Counted from the stretch's first letter, positions 40,404 to 48,991 are shown. The stretch: 64,000 nt of DNA from RYN-111 sp963760125 (GCA_963760125.1 CAVXBV010000008.1:230896-294895); one strand, 5' to 3'. Made by a program: numbers and translations. The notes: generated by a model not told the origin, from the letters alone.

Positions 40404-40796
40404 TTAGCGCTTGCTGTACTGCGGCGCCTTACGGGCCTTCTTCAGGCCGTACTTCTTGCGCTCCTTGATCCGCGAGTCGCGGGTCAGGAACCCCTCCTTC
40501 TTCAGGGCGGGGCGGTCCTCAGGGTCGAGCTCGATGAGGGCGCGCGCGATGCCGAGGCGCAGGGCACCGGCCTGACCGGAGATGCCACCGCCGTGCAGGC
40601 GGGCGATCACGTCGAACTGCTCGGTCTTCTCGAGCGTCGCGAACGGCTCGTTGATGGCCTGCTGGTGCACCTTGTTCGGGAAGTAGTTCTCCAGGGTGCG
40701 GCCGTTCAGCTTGTACTGCCCGGTGCCCGGTACGAGGCGGACGCGGACGATGGCCTCCTTGCGGCGACCGACGGTCTGGATGAGCTCTGCGGTCAC
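40404..40796 (-). CDS. rpsI: 30S ribosomal protein uS9
   Basis: The 130-residue S9, whose basic C-terminal tail reaches the P site. The family start TVGRRKEAIVRVRLVPG, HGGGISGQAGALRLGIARAL and the terminal KKYGLKKARKAPQYSKR are complete. GTG 40796 overlaps the rplM stop by 4 bases, the usual coupling in the L13-S9 operon. Confidence 0.97.
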   Translation of the reverse strand: MTAELIQTVGRRKEAIVRVRLVPGTGQYKLNGRTLENYFPNKVHQQAINEPFATLEKTEQFDVIARLHGGGISGQAGALRLGIARALIELDPEDRPALKKEGFLTRDSRIKERKKYGLKKARKAPQYSKR

Positions 40797-41236
40797 TGGG
40801 ACACCTGCGTGATCTCGTAGGGCACCGGCGCCTGCGCCTGGTGCGGATGGGTGGGTCCGGCGTAGACCTTGAGCTTGCTCAGCATCTGACGACCGAGCGT
40901 GTTGTGCGGGAGCATGCCCTTGATCGCCTTCTCGATGATCCGCTCGGGGCGGGTCGCGAGGACGTCGGCGTAGGACGTGCTGGTGAGACCACCCGGGTAG
41001 CCGGAGTGGCGGTGCACGCGCGACTGCGCGGCCTTGTTGCCGGTCATGACGATGCTGCCGGCGTTGATGACGACGACGAAGTCACCGGTGTCGAGGTGCG
41101 GCGCGTAGTACGGCTTGTGCTTGCCGCGCAGCAGGATGGCGGCCTGGCTGGCCAGGCGGCCGAGCACGACGTCGCTCGCGTCGATGACGTGCCACTGACG
41201 GGTCACGTCGGACGGCTTGGGCTGGTACGTGCGCAC
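40793..41236 (-). CDS. rplM: 50S ribosomal protein uL13
   Basis: The 147-residue L13, an early assembly protein that binds 23S rRNA. It has the family start RTYQPKPSDVTRQWHVIDASDVVLGRLAS, GDFVVVINAG and MLPHNTLGRQMLSKLKVYAG. The start is GTG with a weak purine-rich upstream sequence. The 144 bases before it, up to the ABC-F gene, must carry the operon promoter and leader; no clear hexamers are visible there. Confidence 0.97.
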   Translation of the reverse strand: MRTYQPKPSDVTRQWHVIDASDVVLGRLASQAAILLRGKHKPYYAPHLDTGDFVVVINAGSIVMTGNKAAQSRVHRHSGYPGGLTSTSYADVLATRPERIIEKAIKGMLPHNTLGRQMLSKLKVYAGPTHPHQAQAPVPYEITQVSQ

Positions 41237-41380
41237 GGCTCTGCTCTTCTCTCGGGCTTGTCCTTGGGCACCGCCGCGAACGGGTCGAAACGGTGCGGGT
41301 GGTCACCCGCGCGCACGTCAACCAGGCGCGCCGAGCAACAGCCGACAACAGTACCCGAGAGGCACGCCGCCCTGCAAAGG

Positions 41381-43003
41381 TCAGCCCCGAGTCCGGACCA
41401 CGCGGCCCTCGTCCCACACCGGTTCGTCGCTCTCGTACACCTCGCCCGACGCCCCGAACACGAGGAAGCGGTCGAAGCCGCGGGCGAACCACCGGTCGTG
41501 GGTCACCGCCAGAACGGTGCCGTCGAAGGCCTCGAGGCCCTCCTCGAGCGCTTCCGCGCTGGCCAGGTCCAGGTTGTCGGTGGGCTCGTCGAGCAGCAGC
41601 AGCGTCGCGCCCCCAAGCTCGAGCAGCAGGACCTGGAACCTCGCCTGCTGACCTCCGGACAGCGAGTCGAAGCTCTGGTCGCACTGGTCCTGGAGCTCAT
41701 ACCGGCGCAGCGCCCCGATCGCCTGGCCCCGCTCCATCCCCCGCCGAGCCTGTTCGCCGCGGTGCAGGATCTCGGTGAGCGCCTTGCCGTACAGCTCCGG
41801 CTGGTTGTGGGTCTGCGCGAACCAGCCGGCGACCACGCGGGCGCCAAGCCGGGCGACACCTGTGTGCGCGACGTCCTGGCCAGCGAGAAGCCGCAGGAAG
41901 TGGGACTTGCCCGACCCGTTGGAGCCCAGCACCCCGACGCGCTCGCCGTAGAACACCTCGAGATCGAAGGGCTTCATCAGCCCGGTCAGTTCGAGCCTCT
42001 CGGTCGTCACCGCCCGGACCCCGGTCCGGCCGCCGCGCAGCTTCATCGTCACCTTCTGGTCGACGACCTGCTCCGGCGGCGGCCCGACCTCGAGGAACCG
42101 CTCGTAGCGCGTCTGCATGGCGCTGTAGCGCGACGCCATGTCCGGACTGATCTTGGCCTGCTCGCGCAGCTTCAGCACGAGCGCCTTGAGTCGGGCGTTC
42201 TCCTCGTCCCAGCGCTTGTGCAGCTCCTCCAGCCGATCGCGTCGAGCCTGACGGGCGTCGCCGTACGTCGCGAAGCCGCCGCCGTGGACCCACGCACCGT
42301 GCGCCTCGATCGTGACCACGCGCGTCGCCGCGTTGTGCAGCAGCTCCCGGTCGTGGCTCACGAACAGCACCGTCTTGGACGACTCGGCCAGCGCCGCCTC
42401 CAACCACCGCTTCCCGGGGACGTCGAGGTAGTTGTCCGGCTCGTCGAGCAGCAGCACCTGGTCCGGACCCCGCAGCAGCGCCTCGAGCGCGAGCCGCTTC
42501 TGCTCGCCGCCGGACAGCGTGCTGAGCTTGCGGTACTGGCACTTCTCGTACGGCATCCCGAGCGCCGCCATGGTGCAGACGTCCCAGGTGACCTCGGCGT
42601 CGTAGCCGTGGGCATCGCCCCAGTCGGCGAGCGCCTGGGCGTAGCGCATCTGGTTCTTCTCGGTGTCGTCCTCCATCATCGCGAGCTCGGCCTTCTCGAC
42701 CGCCCGCCCCGCGTCCCGGACCCCGGGCGCCGCGAGATCGAGCAGCAGGTCGCGGACCTCGCTCTCGTCGCGGATCGACCCGATGAACTGCCGCATCACC
42801 CCGAGGCCGCCGTCCCGCGCGACCGCCCCGTCGCTGGGCTTGAGGTCGCCGGCGATGATCCGCAGCAGGGTCGTCTTGCCCGTGCCGTTGGCGCCCACGA
42901 GCGCCGTCTTGGTGCCATCGCCGACCCGGAAGCTGGTTTCCGCGAACAGGACCCGCCCGTCGGGCAGGACATAGCTCAGCGATTGGCAGTCCACGTACCC
43001 CAT
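41381..43003 (-). CDS. ABC-F family ATP-binding protein
   Basis: Soluble protein of 540 residues with two ABC ATPase domains and no membrane part, as in ribosome-associated ABC-F factors. Walker A motifs are GANGTGKTT near 37-45 and GSNGSGKSH near 350; signatures LSGGEQKRLALEALL and LSGGQQARFQVLLLELGG precede the Walker B boxes (LLLDEPDNYLD, LLLDEPTDNLD). The linker between domains is rich in Arg/Glu. It might rescue stalled ribosomes or protect against ribosome-targeting antibiotics; which is unknown. ATG 43003 begins MGYVDCQSLSYVLPDG; an upstream start at 43042 would add 13 residues without homology. Confidence 0.9.
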   Translation of the reverse strand: MGYVDCQSLSYVLPDGRVLFAETSFRVGDGTKTALVGANGTGKTTLLRIIAGDLKPSDGAVARDGGLGVMRQFIGSIRDESEVRDLLLDLAAPGVRDAGRAVEKAELAMMEDDTEKNQMRYAQALADWGDAHGYDAEVTWDVCTMAALGMPYEKCQYRKLSTLSGGEQKRLALEALLRGPDQVLLLDEPDNYLDVPGKRWLEAALAESSKTVLFVSHDRELLHNAATRVVTIEAHGAWVHGGGFATYGDARQARRDRLEELHKRWDEENARLKALVLKLREQAKISPDMASRYSAMQTRYERFLEVGPPPEQVVDQKVTMKLRGGRTGVRAVTTERLELTGLMKPFDLEVFYGERVGVLGSNGSGKSHFLRLLAGQDVAHTGVARLGARVVAGWFAQTHNQPELYGKALTEILHRGEQARRGMERGQAIGALRRYELQDQCDQSFDSLSGGQQARFQVLLLELGGATLLLLDEPTDNLDLASAEALEEGLEAFDGTVLAVTHDRWFARGFDRFLVFGASGEVYESDEPVWDEGRVVRTRG

Positions 43004-43076
43004 GGCACCAGTGTCGCCGGTCGCCCGCCCCTGCGTCATCACGATTGCGCGTGGCGCCCCTGCACTCCTGAGGACG

Positions 43077-43958
43077 TCAGAGGGTGAGCGCCCAGTACTC
43101 CTCGCCGGCCTCGCGCACGAAGCCCGTCGAGAGGTAGAGGCCGAGCGCTCCCTCGTTCTGCGTCTCGACCTCGAGGGTCACCCGCGTGCAGCCGCCGTCG
43201 CGCAGCATCCGACAGGCACGGGCGAGGACGTCGCGCCCGATGCCCTGGCCCTGGAGGTCGGGCCGGACCACGAACCCGTAGATCCCCCCGGTCTCGCCGT
43301 GCACGCTCAGCCGGACCGCGCCGACGGCCTCGCCCGCCCGTTCGATGACGTACCTCGTGTCACCCGGGTGGTCGCGCGGGAGCTCGGCCTCATAGCCGAA
43401 CCCCGCGGACAGCAGCGCGAGCTCCGCCTCACTGTCGGCAGGCAGCGACGGGCGCACGGTCACGCTCGGGTCGCGCGGGGCGCCGTCCGGTGTCTGTCCG
43501 AGGACGAGGAAGTGCTCCGCGTGATCGCGCACGCCCCCCTGCGCCCGCACGAAGGCCTCCCCCGCGGGCGTGCCGGCCGGCGTCACCAGCAGGGCGCGCG
43601 CGTAGCCGCGGTCTCGGGCCAGCGGCAGCGCGGCGCCCAGCAGCGCCGTACCGAGGCCGCGGCAGCGCGCCTCAGGCGCCACCATCCCGGCGATCTCGAC
43701 GTCCGGCGGCCCGAACGCGTACAGCCCCGCGTATCCGAGCAGCCGGTCGTCCTCCCACCACAGCAGGTCCTGCACGAGGGAGGGGTCGCGCTGCTCGAGG
43801 ACACCGTGCTCGAGCTTGAGCCGGCCGCCGTCGTGCGCAACCACCTCCTGCTCCAGGGCCCGGATGGCGGCCAGCGCGCGGGCCCCGAGGCCCCGCGAGG
43901 CAGTCAGCCCCGGCCCCCCACGCGGCACTTCCCTGATCCTGTCGCTGTCGTCGGCCAT
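43077..43958 (-). CDS. Tandem-GNAT acetyltransferase (MshD-like layout)
   Basis: About 293 residues with two consecutive GNAT domains. The first contains IAGMVAPEARCRGLGTALLGAA; the second, complete one contains IYGFVVRPDLQGQGIGRDVLARA and the end ALGLYLSTGFVREAGEEYWAL. The layout equals mycothiol synthase MshD, but several other actinobacterial families share it, so the substrate is left open. ATG 43958 is taken as start; GTG 43976 is possible. It stands alone between truA and the ABC-F gene. Confidence 0.78.
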   Translation of the reverse strand: MADDSDRIREVPRGGPGLTASRGLGARALAAIRALEQEVVAHDGGRLKLEHGVLEQRDPSLVQDLLWWEDDRLLGYAGLYAFGPPDVEIAGMVAPEARCRGLGTALLGAALPLARDRGYARALLVTPAGTPAGEAFVRAQGGVRDHAEHFLVLGQTPDGAPRDPSVTVRPSLPADSEAELALLSAGFGYEAELPRDHPGDTRYVIERAGEAVGAVRLSVHGETGGIYGFVVRPDLQGQGIGRDVLARACRMLRDGGCTRVTLEVETQNEGALGLYLSTGFVREAGEEYWALTL

Positions 43959-44017
43959 GCACCGAGCCTGTCGCACGCTCCAGGGGCAGGTCGAGCGGCT
44001 TTCGACCAGCGACCAGA

Positions 44018-44806
44018 TCAGGGAAGTCGCAGGTTGCGGGTGACGGCCTGGCGGGCGAGCAGCTCGTCGTCGGGGGGGTACTCCACGTGCTCCAGGGTCA
44101 GCCCGTGCGGCGGCGCAACGACGATGCCCGACTCGCGCGCGGTGAGGGCCAGGCGGGAGGAGGGCCAGTCGACGTGCCGACGGCCCTCACCGACGGAGAT
44201 CAGCGCGCCCATCAGCGACCGGACCATCGAGTGGCAGAACGCGTCGGCCCGCACCGTCGCCTCGAGCACCCCGTCGGTCAACCGCACCCAGTCCAGCCGC
44301 AGGAGCGTCCGCCGCGTCGTCGCCCCCTCCCGCCGCTTGCAGTAGGCGGCGAAGTCGTGGAACCCCAGCAGCCCGGCGGAGGCGGCGGCGAGCGCGTCGA
44401 GTTCCAGCGATCGGGGGTGGACGACCGTGTCGTGCCGGCGCAGCGGGTCGACGGCCTCGGGGTGGTCGGCGATCCGGTAGGTGTAGGTGCGCGAGACCCC
44501 GCAGAAGCGGGCGTCGAAGCCCGCGGGGGCAGGCGCCACCCGCCGCACCCAGATGTCGTGCGGCAGCGTGCCGTTGAGCCGGCGGAGCAGCAGGTGGTCC
44601 TCGACCACGCCGGCCGGCAGGTCGGCGTGCGCCACCTGTCCGCGCGCGTGCACGCCGCTGTCGGTCCGCCCGGCGACGGTCAGGTGTGGCAGGTCGTCCC
44701 GCTGGCTGATCCGGGCCAGTGCCTTCTCGAGCTCGCCCTGGACGGTCCGCTGATCGCGCTGCAGCGCCCAGCCGGCGAAGTCCGTCCCGTCGTAGGACAG
44801 GTCCAG
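44018..44806 (-). CDS. truA: tRNA pseudouridine(38-40) synthase, non-canonical start
   Basis: Modifies U38-U40 in the anticodon stem. Homology begins at LDLSYDGTDFAGW (44806) and includes VAGRTDSGVHARG with catalytic Asp49, RTYTYRIADH, GFHDFAAYCKRR and AFCHSMVRSLMGALISVGEGR. No ATG, GTG or TTG exists in frame between a stop at 44921 and the GTG at 44653, and that GTG lies three codons after the catalytic Asp. Translation must therefore begin at CTG 44806, CTG 44800 or GTC 44812, or the sequence has an error there. A 262-residue product from 44806 has the normal TruA length. It follows rplQ across a strong hairpin. Confidence 0.88.
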   Translation of the reverse strand: MDLSYDGTDFAGWALQRDQRTVQGELEKALARISQRDDLPHLTVAGRTDSGVHARGQVAHADLPAGVVEDHLLLRRLNGTLPHDIWVRRVAPAPAGFDARFCGVSRTYTYRIADHPEAVDPLRRHDTVVHPRSLELDALAAASAGLLGFHDFAAYCKRREGATTRRTLLRLDWVRLTDGVLEATVRADAFCHSMVRSLMGALISVGEGRRHVDWPSSRLALTARESGIVVAPPHGLTLEHVEYPPDDELLARQAVTRNLRLP

Positions 44807-44842
44807 CCGGACCCGGCGAGGCGGCGGCTCCGGGAACGCCGC

Positions 44843-44878
44843 GAGCCCGCCCTCCCCAGCAGTGGGGTGGGCGGGCTC
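44843..44878 (-). terminator. Terminator between rplQ and truA
   Basis: Minus-strand GAGCCCGCCC (44869-44878) pairs with GGGCGGGCTC (44843-44852), with an inner CCCCA/TGGGG stem in the loop. It lies 17 bases after the rplQ stop, so truA is read by readthrough or from a promoter not recognised. Confidence 0.85.
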
Positions 44879-44895
44879 GGCGGGGTGCTGCTCGG

Positions 44896-45609
44896 TTACT
44901 TCTCGTCCTCGGCAGGAGCGTCAGCGGCGAACAGGTCCTCCTGGACCGGCGCCTCGGCGGCAGCGGTCTCCTCGACCGGCTCGACGACGGGCGCCTCGGT
45001 GACCTCGGCGGGGACCTCGGCACCAGCTTCGGCGGCAGCGTCGACAGCAGCCTCGTCGGCAGCGGCGTCGGCCAGCTCGGCCTCCGCCACGACGGCCGCA
45101 GCGGTCGCGGACTCGTTCTTCAGGTCCTCAGCGGCCTCACGGGTGGCACCGGTGGGGGCGTTCTTCGGGGCCGTCTTGGTGCCACGGGCGCGCTCGGCCT
45201 CACCGACGGCCTGCTGCGCGACGGTCAACGCCTCGACGAGCTCGATGATGGCCATCGGCGCGTTGTCGCCCTTGCGGGGGTTGAGCTTCAGGATGCGGGT
45301 GTAGCCACCCGGACGGTTCACGTAGCGCGGGCCGATCTCGTCGAACAGCACGTGGACGACCGTGTTGCCGGAGCCGTCCTCCATGAGGGTGTTCGCGCGC
45401 AGGCGCTTGATCACCTGGCGACGGGCGTGCAGGTCACCGCGCTTCGCGAACGTGATCAGGTGCTCGGCGTACGGGCGCAGGCGCTTCGCCTTCGCCTCGG
45501 TCGTCGTGATGCGGCCGTGCGAGAACAGCTGGGTGGCGAGGTTCGCCAGCATGAGGCGCTCGTGCGCCGGGCTGCCGCCCATGCGCGGGCCCTTGGTGGG
45601 GGTGGGCAT
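44896..45609 (-). CDS. rplQ: 50S ribosomal protein bL17 with long acidic tail
   Basis: L17 core in residues 1-118 (MPTPTKGPRMGGSPAHERLML, LFSHGRITTTEAKAKRLRP, RILKLNPRKGDNAPMAIIELVE). A further 119 residues of Ala/Glu/Val-rich low complexity follow, about doubling the usual 115-130 residue length; this tail should hang off the ribosome near the exit tunnel. It is last in the alpha operon, 129 bases after rpoA across a hairpin. Confidence 0.96.
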   Translation of the reverse strand: MPTPTKGPRMGGSPAHERLMLANLATQLFSHGRITTTEAKAKRLRPYAEHLITFAKRGDLHARRQVIKRLRANTLMEDGSGNTVVHVLFDEIGPRYVNRPGGYTRILKLNPRKGDNAPMAIIELVEALTVAQQAVGEAERARGTKTAPKNAPTGATREAAEDLKNESATAAAVVAEAELADAAADEAAVDAAAEAGAEVPAEVTEAPVVEPVEETAAAEAPVQEDLFAADAPAEDEK

Positions 45610-45694
45610 GTCTTCTCTTCCAGAGGCGGGAAGCGGCTGAGCTTCCGTGGGGGCGATACCGCGAGTGCGGGATCCCTGTCTGACTGCGGTGCGC

Positions 45695-45730
45695 CGGTAC
45701 GGCGGGAAGGCGGACCGTCCCGCCGTACCG
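45695..45730 (-). terminator. Hairpin between rpoA and rplQ
   Basis: A 13-base perfect stem (45695-45707 with 45718-45730) lies 9 bases after the rpoA stop. As rplQ follows on the same strand, it is probably an attenuator or processing site. The stem contains CGGTACGGCGG, also found in the tuf terminator. Confidence 0.7.
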
Positions 45731-45738
45731 GGGAGTGC

Positions 45739-46800
45739 CTAGAGCTGCTCGGTCTCGGTCCAGGTCGCGTCGTTGTCGGCAGGGCCGTCGGCGGGCGCCT
45801 CGTCGTCGAACGCGTAGTCGTCGGTGCCGTAGTTGTCGGCCACCTGCGACGGGTCGAAGCCGGGGGGCGAGTCCTTGAGCCCCAGGCCCATCTGGTGCAG
45901 CTTGACCTTGACCTCGTCGATCGACTTGCTGCCGAAGTTGCGGATGTCGAGCAGGTCCGCCTCGGAGCGGGAGACGAGCTCGCCGACCGTGTGGATGCCC
46001 TCACGCTTGAGGCAGTTGTAGGAGCGGACGGTGAGGTCCATCTCCTCGATCGGCAGAGCCAGGTCGGCAGCGAGCGCGGCGTCGGTCGGCGACGGGCCGA
46101 TGTCGATGCCCTCGGCCTGCTCGTTGAGCTCCTGCGCGAGGCCGAACAGGCCCACGAGGGTCTTGCCGGCGCTGGCGACGGCGTCCCGCGGGGACATGCT
46201 GTTCTTGGTCTCGACGTCGAGGATGAGCTTGTCGAAGTCGGTGCGCTGCTCGACGCGGGTCGCCTCGACCTTGTAGGTCACCTTCAGCACGGGGCTGTAG
46301 ATGGAGTCGACCGGGATGCGGCCGATCTCCTGGCCGGCCTGCTTGTTCTGCACCGAGGAGACGTAGCCACGACCACGCTCGACGGTCAGCTCGATCTCGA
46401 GCCGGCCCTTGCCGTTCAGGGTGGCCAGGTGGAGGTCGGGGTTGTGGACCTCGACGCCGGCGGGCGGGGCGATGTCCGCCGCGGTCACGGGGCCGGGGCC
46501 CTGCTTGCGGAGGTACATGACGACCGGCTCGTCGCTCTCGGAGGAGACCACGAGCTCCTTGAGGTTCAGGATGAGGTCGGTGACGTCCTCCTTCACCCCC
46601 GGGACGGTCGTGAACTCGTGCAGCACTCCGTCGATGCGGATCGACGTGACGGCAGCACCCGGGATGGAGCTGAGCAGGGTGCGACGGAGGGAGTTGCCGA
46701 GGGTGTAGCCGAAGCCCGGCTCGAGCGGCTCGAGGACGAACCGCGAGCGGCGCTCGTTGACCACCTCTTCGGTCAGGGTGGGGCGCTGTGCGATCAGCAC
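45739..46800 (-). CDS. rpoA: RNA polymerase alpha subunit
   Basis: The 353-residue dimerising subunit: N-terminal domain with FVLEPLEPGFGYTLGNSLRRTLLSSIPG and the C-terminal domain (about 250-320) with LDLTVRSYNCLKREGIHTVGEL and NFGSKSIDEVKVKL that contacts DNA and activators. An acidic tail of about 35 residues ends it. GTG 46800 is chosen because it starts LIAQRPTLTEE with AAAGGAC upstream; the ORF upstream of it is not conserved. Confidence 0.97.
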   Translation of the reverse strand: MLIAQRPTLTEEVVNERRSRFVLEPLEPGFGYTLGNSLRRTLLSSIPGAAVTSIRIDGVLHEFTTVPGVKEDVTDLILNLKELVVSSESDEPVVMYLRKQGPGPVTAADIAPPAGVEVHNPDLHLATLNGKGRLEIELTVERGRGYVSSVQNKQAGQEIGRIPVDSIYSPVLKVTYKVEATRVEQRTDFDKLILDVETKNSMSPRDAVASAGKTLVGLFGLAQELNEQAEGIDIGPSPTDAALAADLALPIEEMDLTVRSYNCLKREGIHTVGELVSRSEADLLDIRNFGSKSIDEVKVKLHQMGLGLKDSPPGFDPSQVADNYGTDDYAFDDEAPADGPADNDATWTETEQL

Positions 46801-46945
46801 GCTGTGTCCTTTCGGGACGAGATCCGCGACGTCCGCCATATGACGTCACAGGGGGTGCGCGGGGTGGCGAGGCCCACGCGTGTGTGGAGTTGTTCTTGCA
46901 GGGAGGTGCGGGAGTGCTCACCTGCCGGAGGGCAGGGGTGCAGGC

Positions 46946-46968
46946 CGGGCCCCTGCAGCAGGGGCCCG
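46946..46968 (-). terminator. Hairpin between rpsD and rpoA
   Basis: CGGGCCCCTG (46946-46955) pairs with CAGGGGCCCG (46959-46968), starting 11 bases after the rpsD stop. It probably attenuates transcription into rpoA. Confidence 0.7.
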
Positions 46969-46978
46969 ACCGGTCGTG

Positions 46979-47605
46979 CTACTTGGAGTAGAGCTCGACG
47001 ATCAGCTGCTCCTGGACGGGCGTGTCGATGACCTGCCGGCTCGGCAGGTTGTGAACGAGCACACGCATCTGGGAGGAGATGACCTCCATCCACGGCGGCG
47101 ACGGACGGTCGCCGGCGGTCTCCCGCGCGATGACGTACGGCGTCAGCTCGCGCGACTTCGGACGGATCTCGACGATGTCGTTCGCCGTGACGCGGTACGA
47201 CGGGATGTCGACCTTCTTGCCGTTGACGAGCACGTGGCCGTGGCGCACGCCCTGGCGGGCGTGGTCGCGGCTGGTGGCGAAGCCGGCGCGGTACACCACG
47301 TTGTCCAGGCGGCTCTCCAGGATGATGAGGAGGTTCTCACCGGTCTTGCCGGACTTGGTGTTCGCCTCCTCGTAGTACCCACGGAACTGCTTGGCGAGGA
47401 TGCCGTAGATGCGCGCGCACTTCTGCTTCTCACGCATCTGCAGGAGGTACTCGGAGTCCTTGGTCCGGCCACGACCGTGGTCGCCCGGGGGGTAGGGGCG
47501 GATCTCGATCGGGCACTTCGGAGACTCGCACTTGCTGCCCTTGAGGAACAGCTTCATCTTCTCGCGACGGCAGCGGCGGCAGTCAGCGCCGGTGTAGCGG
47601 GCCAT
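46979..47605 (-). CDS. rpsD: 30S ribosomal protein uS4 (zinc-binding form)
   Basis: The 208-residue S4, a primary 16S rRNA binder. Cysteines 9, 12, 26 and 31 (ADCRRCRREK, KCESPKCP) make the zinc-ribbon variant. The S4 RNA-binding domain is at about 98-160 (SRLDNVVYRAGFATSRDHARQGVRHGHVLVNG). S4 often represses its own operon in other bacteria; no leader site is identified here. Confidence 0.97.
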   Translation of the reverse strand: MARYTGADCRRCRREKMKLFLKGSKCESPKCPIEIRPYPPGDHGRGRTKDSEYLLQMREKQKCARIYGILAKQFRGYYEEANTKSGKTGENLLIILESRLDNVVYRAGFATSRDHARQGVRHGHVLVNGKKVDIPSYRVTANDIVEIRPKSRELTPYVIARETAGDRPSPPWMEVISSQMRVLVHNLPSRQVIDTPVQEQLIVELYSK

Positions 47606-47646
47606 ATCAGGGCTTCCTGGTCGTGCGGGCGGGGAACAAGGTCATG

Positions 47647-48054
47647 TCAGACGCGCCGACGCTTGGAGGGGCGGCAGCCGTTGTGCGGGACCGGCGTGAC
47701 GTCGCTGATGGAGCCGACCTCGAGGCCGGCGGCCTGCAGCGAGCGGATCGCGGTCTCGCGGCCCGAGCCCGGGCCCTTCACGAAGACGTCGACCTTCTTC
47801 ATGCCGTGCTCCTGCGCCTTGCGTGCCGCGTTCTCGGCGGCCATTTGCGCGGCGAACGGCGTGGACTTGCGCGAGCCCTTGAAGCCGACGTGGCCGGCGG
47901 AGGCCCAGCTGATCACGTTGCCCTGCGGGTCGCAGATCGACACGATCGTGTTGTTGAACGTGCTCTTGATGTGAGCGTGCCCGTGGGCGATGTTCTTCTT
48001 CTCCTTGCGGCGGACCTTCTTGGCTCCGGCGCCGGTGCGAGTCTTGGGAGGCAT
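47647..48054 (-). CDS. rpsK: 30S ribosomal protein uS11
   Basis: The 135-residue S11 of the platform. Shows HGHAHIKSTFNNTIVSICD, GFKGSRKSTPFAAQMAAENAA and the C-terminus TPVPHNGCRPSKRRRV. It is 12 bases behind rpsM and 41 before rpsD, in the alpha operon. Confidence 0.97.
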   Translation of the reverse strand: MPPKTRTGAGAKKVRRKEKKNIAHGHAHIKSTFNNTIVSICDPQGNVISWASAGHVGFKGSRKSTPFAAQMAAENAARKAQEHGMKKVDVFVKGPGSGRETAIRSLQAAGLEVGSISDVTPVPHNGCRPSKRRRV

Positions 48055-48066
48055 GTGTTCGTACTC

Positions 48067-48444
48067 CTACTTCTTGGGCTTCTTCTTGCCGGCGACGGTC
48101 TTCTTCGGTCCCTTGCGGGTGCGCGCGTTGGTGTGCGTGCGCTGCCCGTGGACCGGAAGGCCACGACGGTGCCGGATGCCCTGGTAGCAGCCGATCTCGA
48201 TCTTGCGACGGATGTCCTGAGCGACCTCGCGACGAAGGTCACCCTCGACCTTGTAGTTCGCGTCGATCCAGTCGCGGAGCTTGACGAGGTCGTCCTCGGT
48301 CATGTCCTTGACGCGGACGTCCGGGGAGACTCCGGTCTCGGCCAGCGTCTGCTGGGCACGAGTACGGCCGATGCCGTAGATGTAGGTGAGCGCGATCTCC
48401 AACCGCTTCTCGCGGGGGAGATCGACGCCGGCAAGGCGTGCCAT
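48067..48444 (-). CDS. rpsM: 30S ribosomal protein uS13
   Basis: The 125-residue S13 in the head of the small subunit. Family start MARLAGVDLPREKRLEIALTYIYGIG, then GCYQGIRHRRGLPVHGQRTHTNARTRKG and a Lys-rich tail that contacts P-site tRNA. A 175-base gap with several short hairpins precedes it. Confidence 0.97.
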   Translation of the reverse strand: MARLAGVDLPREKRLEIALTYIYGIGRTRAQQTLAETGVSPDVRVKDMTEDDLVKLRDWIDANYKVEGDLRREVAQDIRRKIEIGCYQGIRHRRGLPVHGQRTHTNARTRKGPKKTVAGKKKPKK

Positions 48445-48544
48445 CGGGCGGGTCCTGCTTTCTGCCCCTGAGGGGCCTGGCGCGGAGGTCGTGCGCGTTC
48501 CGCCCCCTCCCGCCCGGGAGGGGCCCCGGCCTCCGACCGGGGGT

Positions 48545-48564
48545 CACCTCCCGACAGGGAGGTG
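48545..48564 (-). terminator. Hairpin between rpmJ and rpsM
   Basis: CACCTCCC and GGGAGGTG pair around GACA. A second GC-rich inverted repeat (CCCCGG / CCGGGG) lies beside it at about 48523-48542. Likely an attenuator or RNA-processing region. Confidence 0.45.
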
Positions 48565-48619
48565 TTGGACGCGCTGTGCTGGTGGTGCTGCGGTGCGGTC
48601 GTGCCGTGCTGCTTGGTGG

Positions 48620-48736
48620 TTAGCCCTGCCGCTGCTTGTGACGCGCGGAGGAGGAGCAGATCACCATGACGTTGCCGTGGCGTCGGATGACGCGGCACTT
48701 GTCGCAGATCGGCTTGACGCTCGGCTTGACCTTCAC
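48620..48736 (-). CDS. rpmJ: 50S ribosomal protein bL36, with one-residue insertion in the zinc knuckle
   Basis: A 38-residue basic protein beginning at GTG 48736: KVKPSVKPICDKCRVIRRHG, then a VMVIC strand and RHKQRQG. Zinc ligands are Cys11, Cys14, Cys27 and His33. In the L36 proteins I recall (37 residues), four residues separate the last Cys from His; here there are five (SSSAR). It lies 33 bases after infA, the usual IF1-L36-S13 order. Confidence 0.95.
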   Translation of the reverse strand: MKVKPSVKPICDKCRVIRRHGNVMVICSSSARHKQRQG

Positions 48737-48769
48737 GGATCTCTCTTCTTGGTCAGGTTCTGGTGCGGG

Positions 48770-48991
48770 TTACTTGTAGCGGTAGACGATGCGCCCACGC
48801 GTGAGGTCGTACGGCGAGAGCTCCACGACGACGCGGTCCTCGGGAAGGATGCGGATGTAGTGCTGCCGCATCTTCCCGCTGATGTGGGCAAGGACCTTGT
48901 GGCCGTTCTGCAGCTCCACGCGGAACATCGCGTTGGGGAGCGGCTCGACGACTCGGCCCTCGATCTCGATGGCCCCGTCCTTCTTGGGCAT
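48770..48991 (-). CDS. infA: Translation initiation factor IF-1
   Basis: A 73-residue OB-fold protein that blocks the A site during initiation. MPKKDGAIEIEGRVVEPLPN, ELQNGHKVLAHISGKMRQHYIRILPEDRV and the YDLTRGRIVYRYK end are complete. ATG 48991 is the family start; the open frame upstream is not conserved. GGAGG is 2 bases before it. It is first in the alpha-type operon, with a probable promoter at 49155-49185. Confidence 0.97.
   Translation of the reverse strand: MPKKDGAIEIEGRVVEPLPNAMFRVELQNGHKVLAHISGKMRQHYIRILPEDRVVVELSPYDLTRGRIVYRYK

Noticed and set aside
44018..44653. truA starting at GTG 44653
   Set aside because: This would remove the N-terminal strand and the catalytic Asp; homology clearly extends to about 44806.
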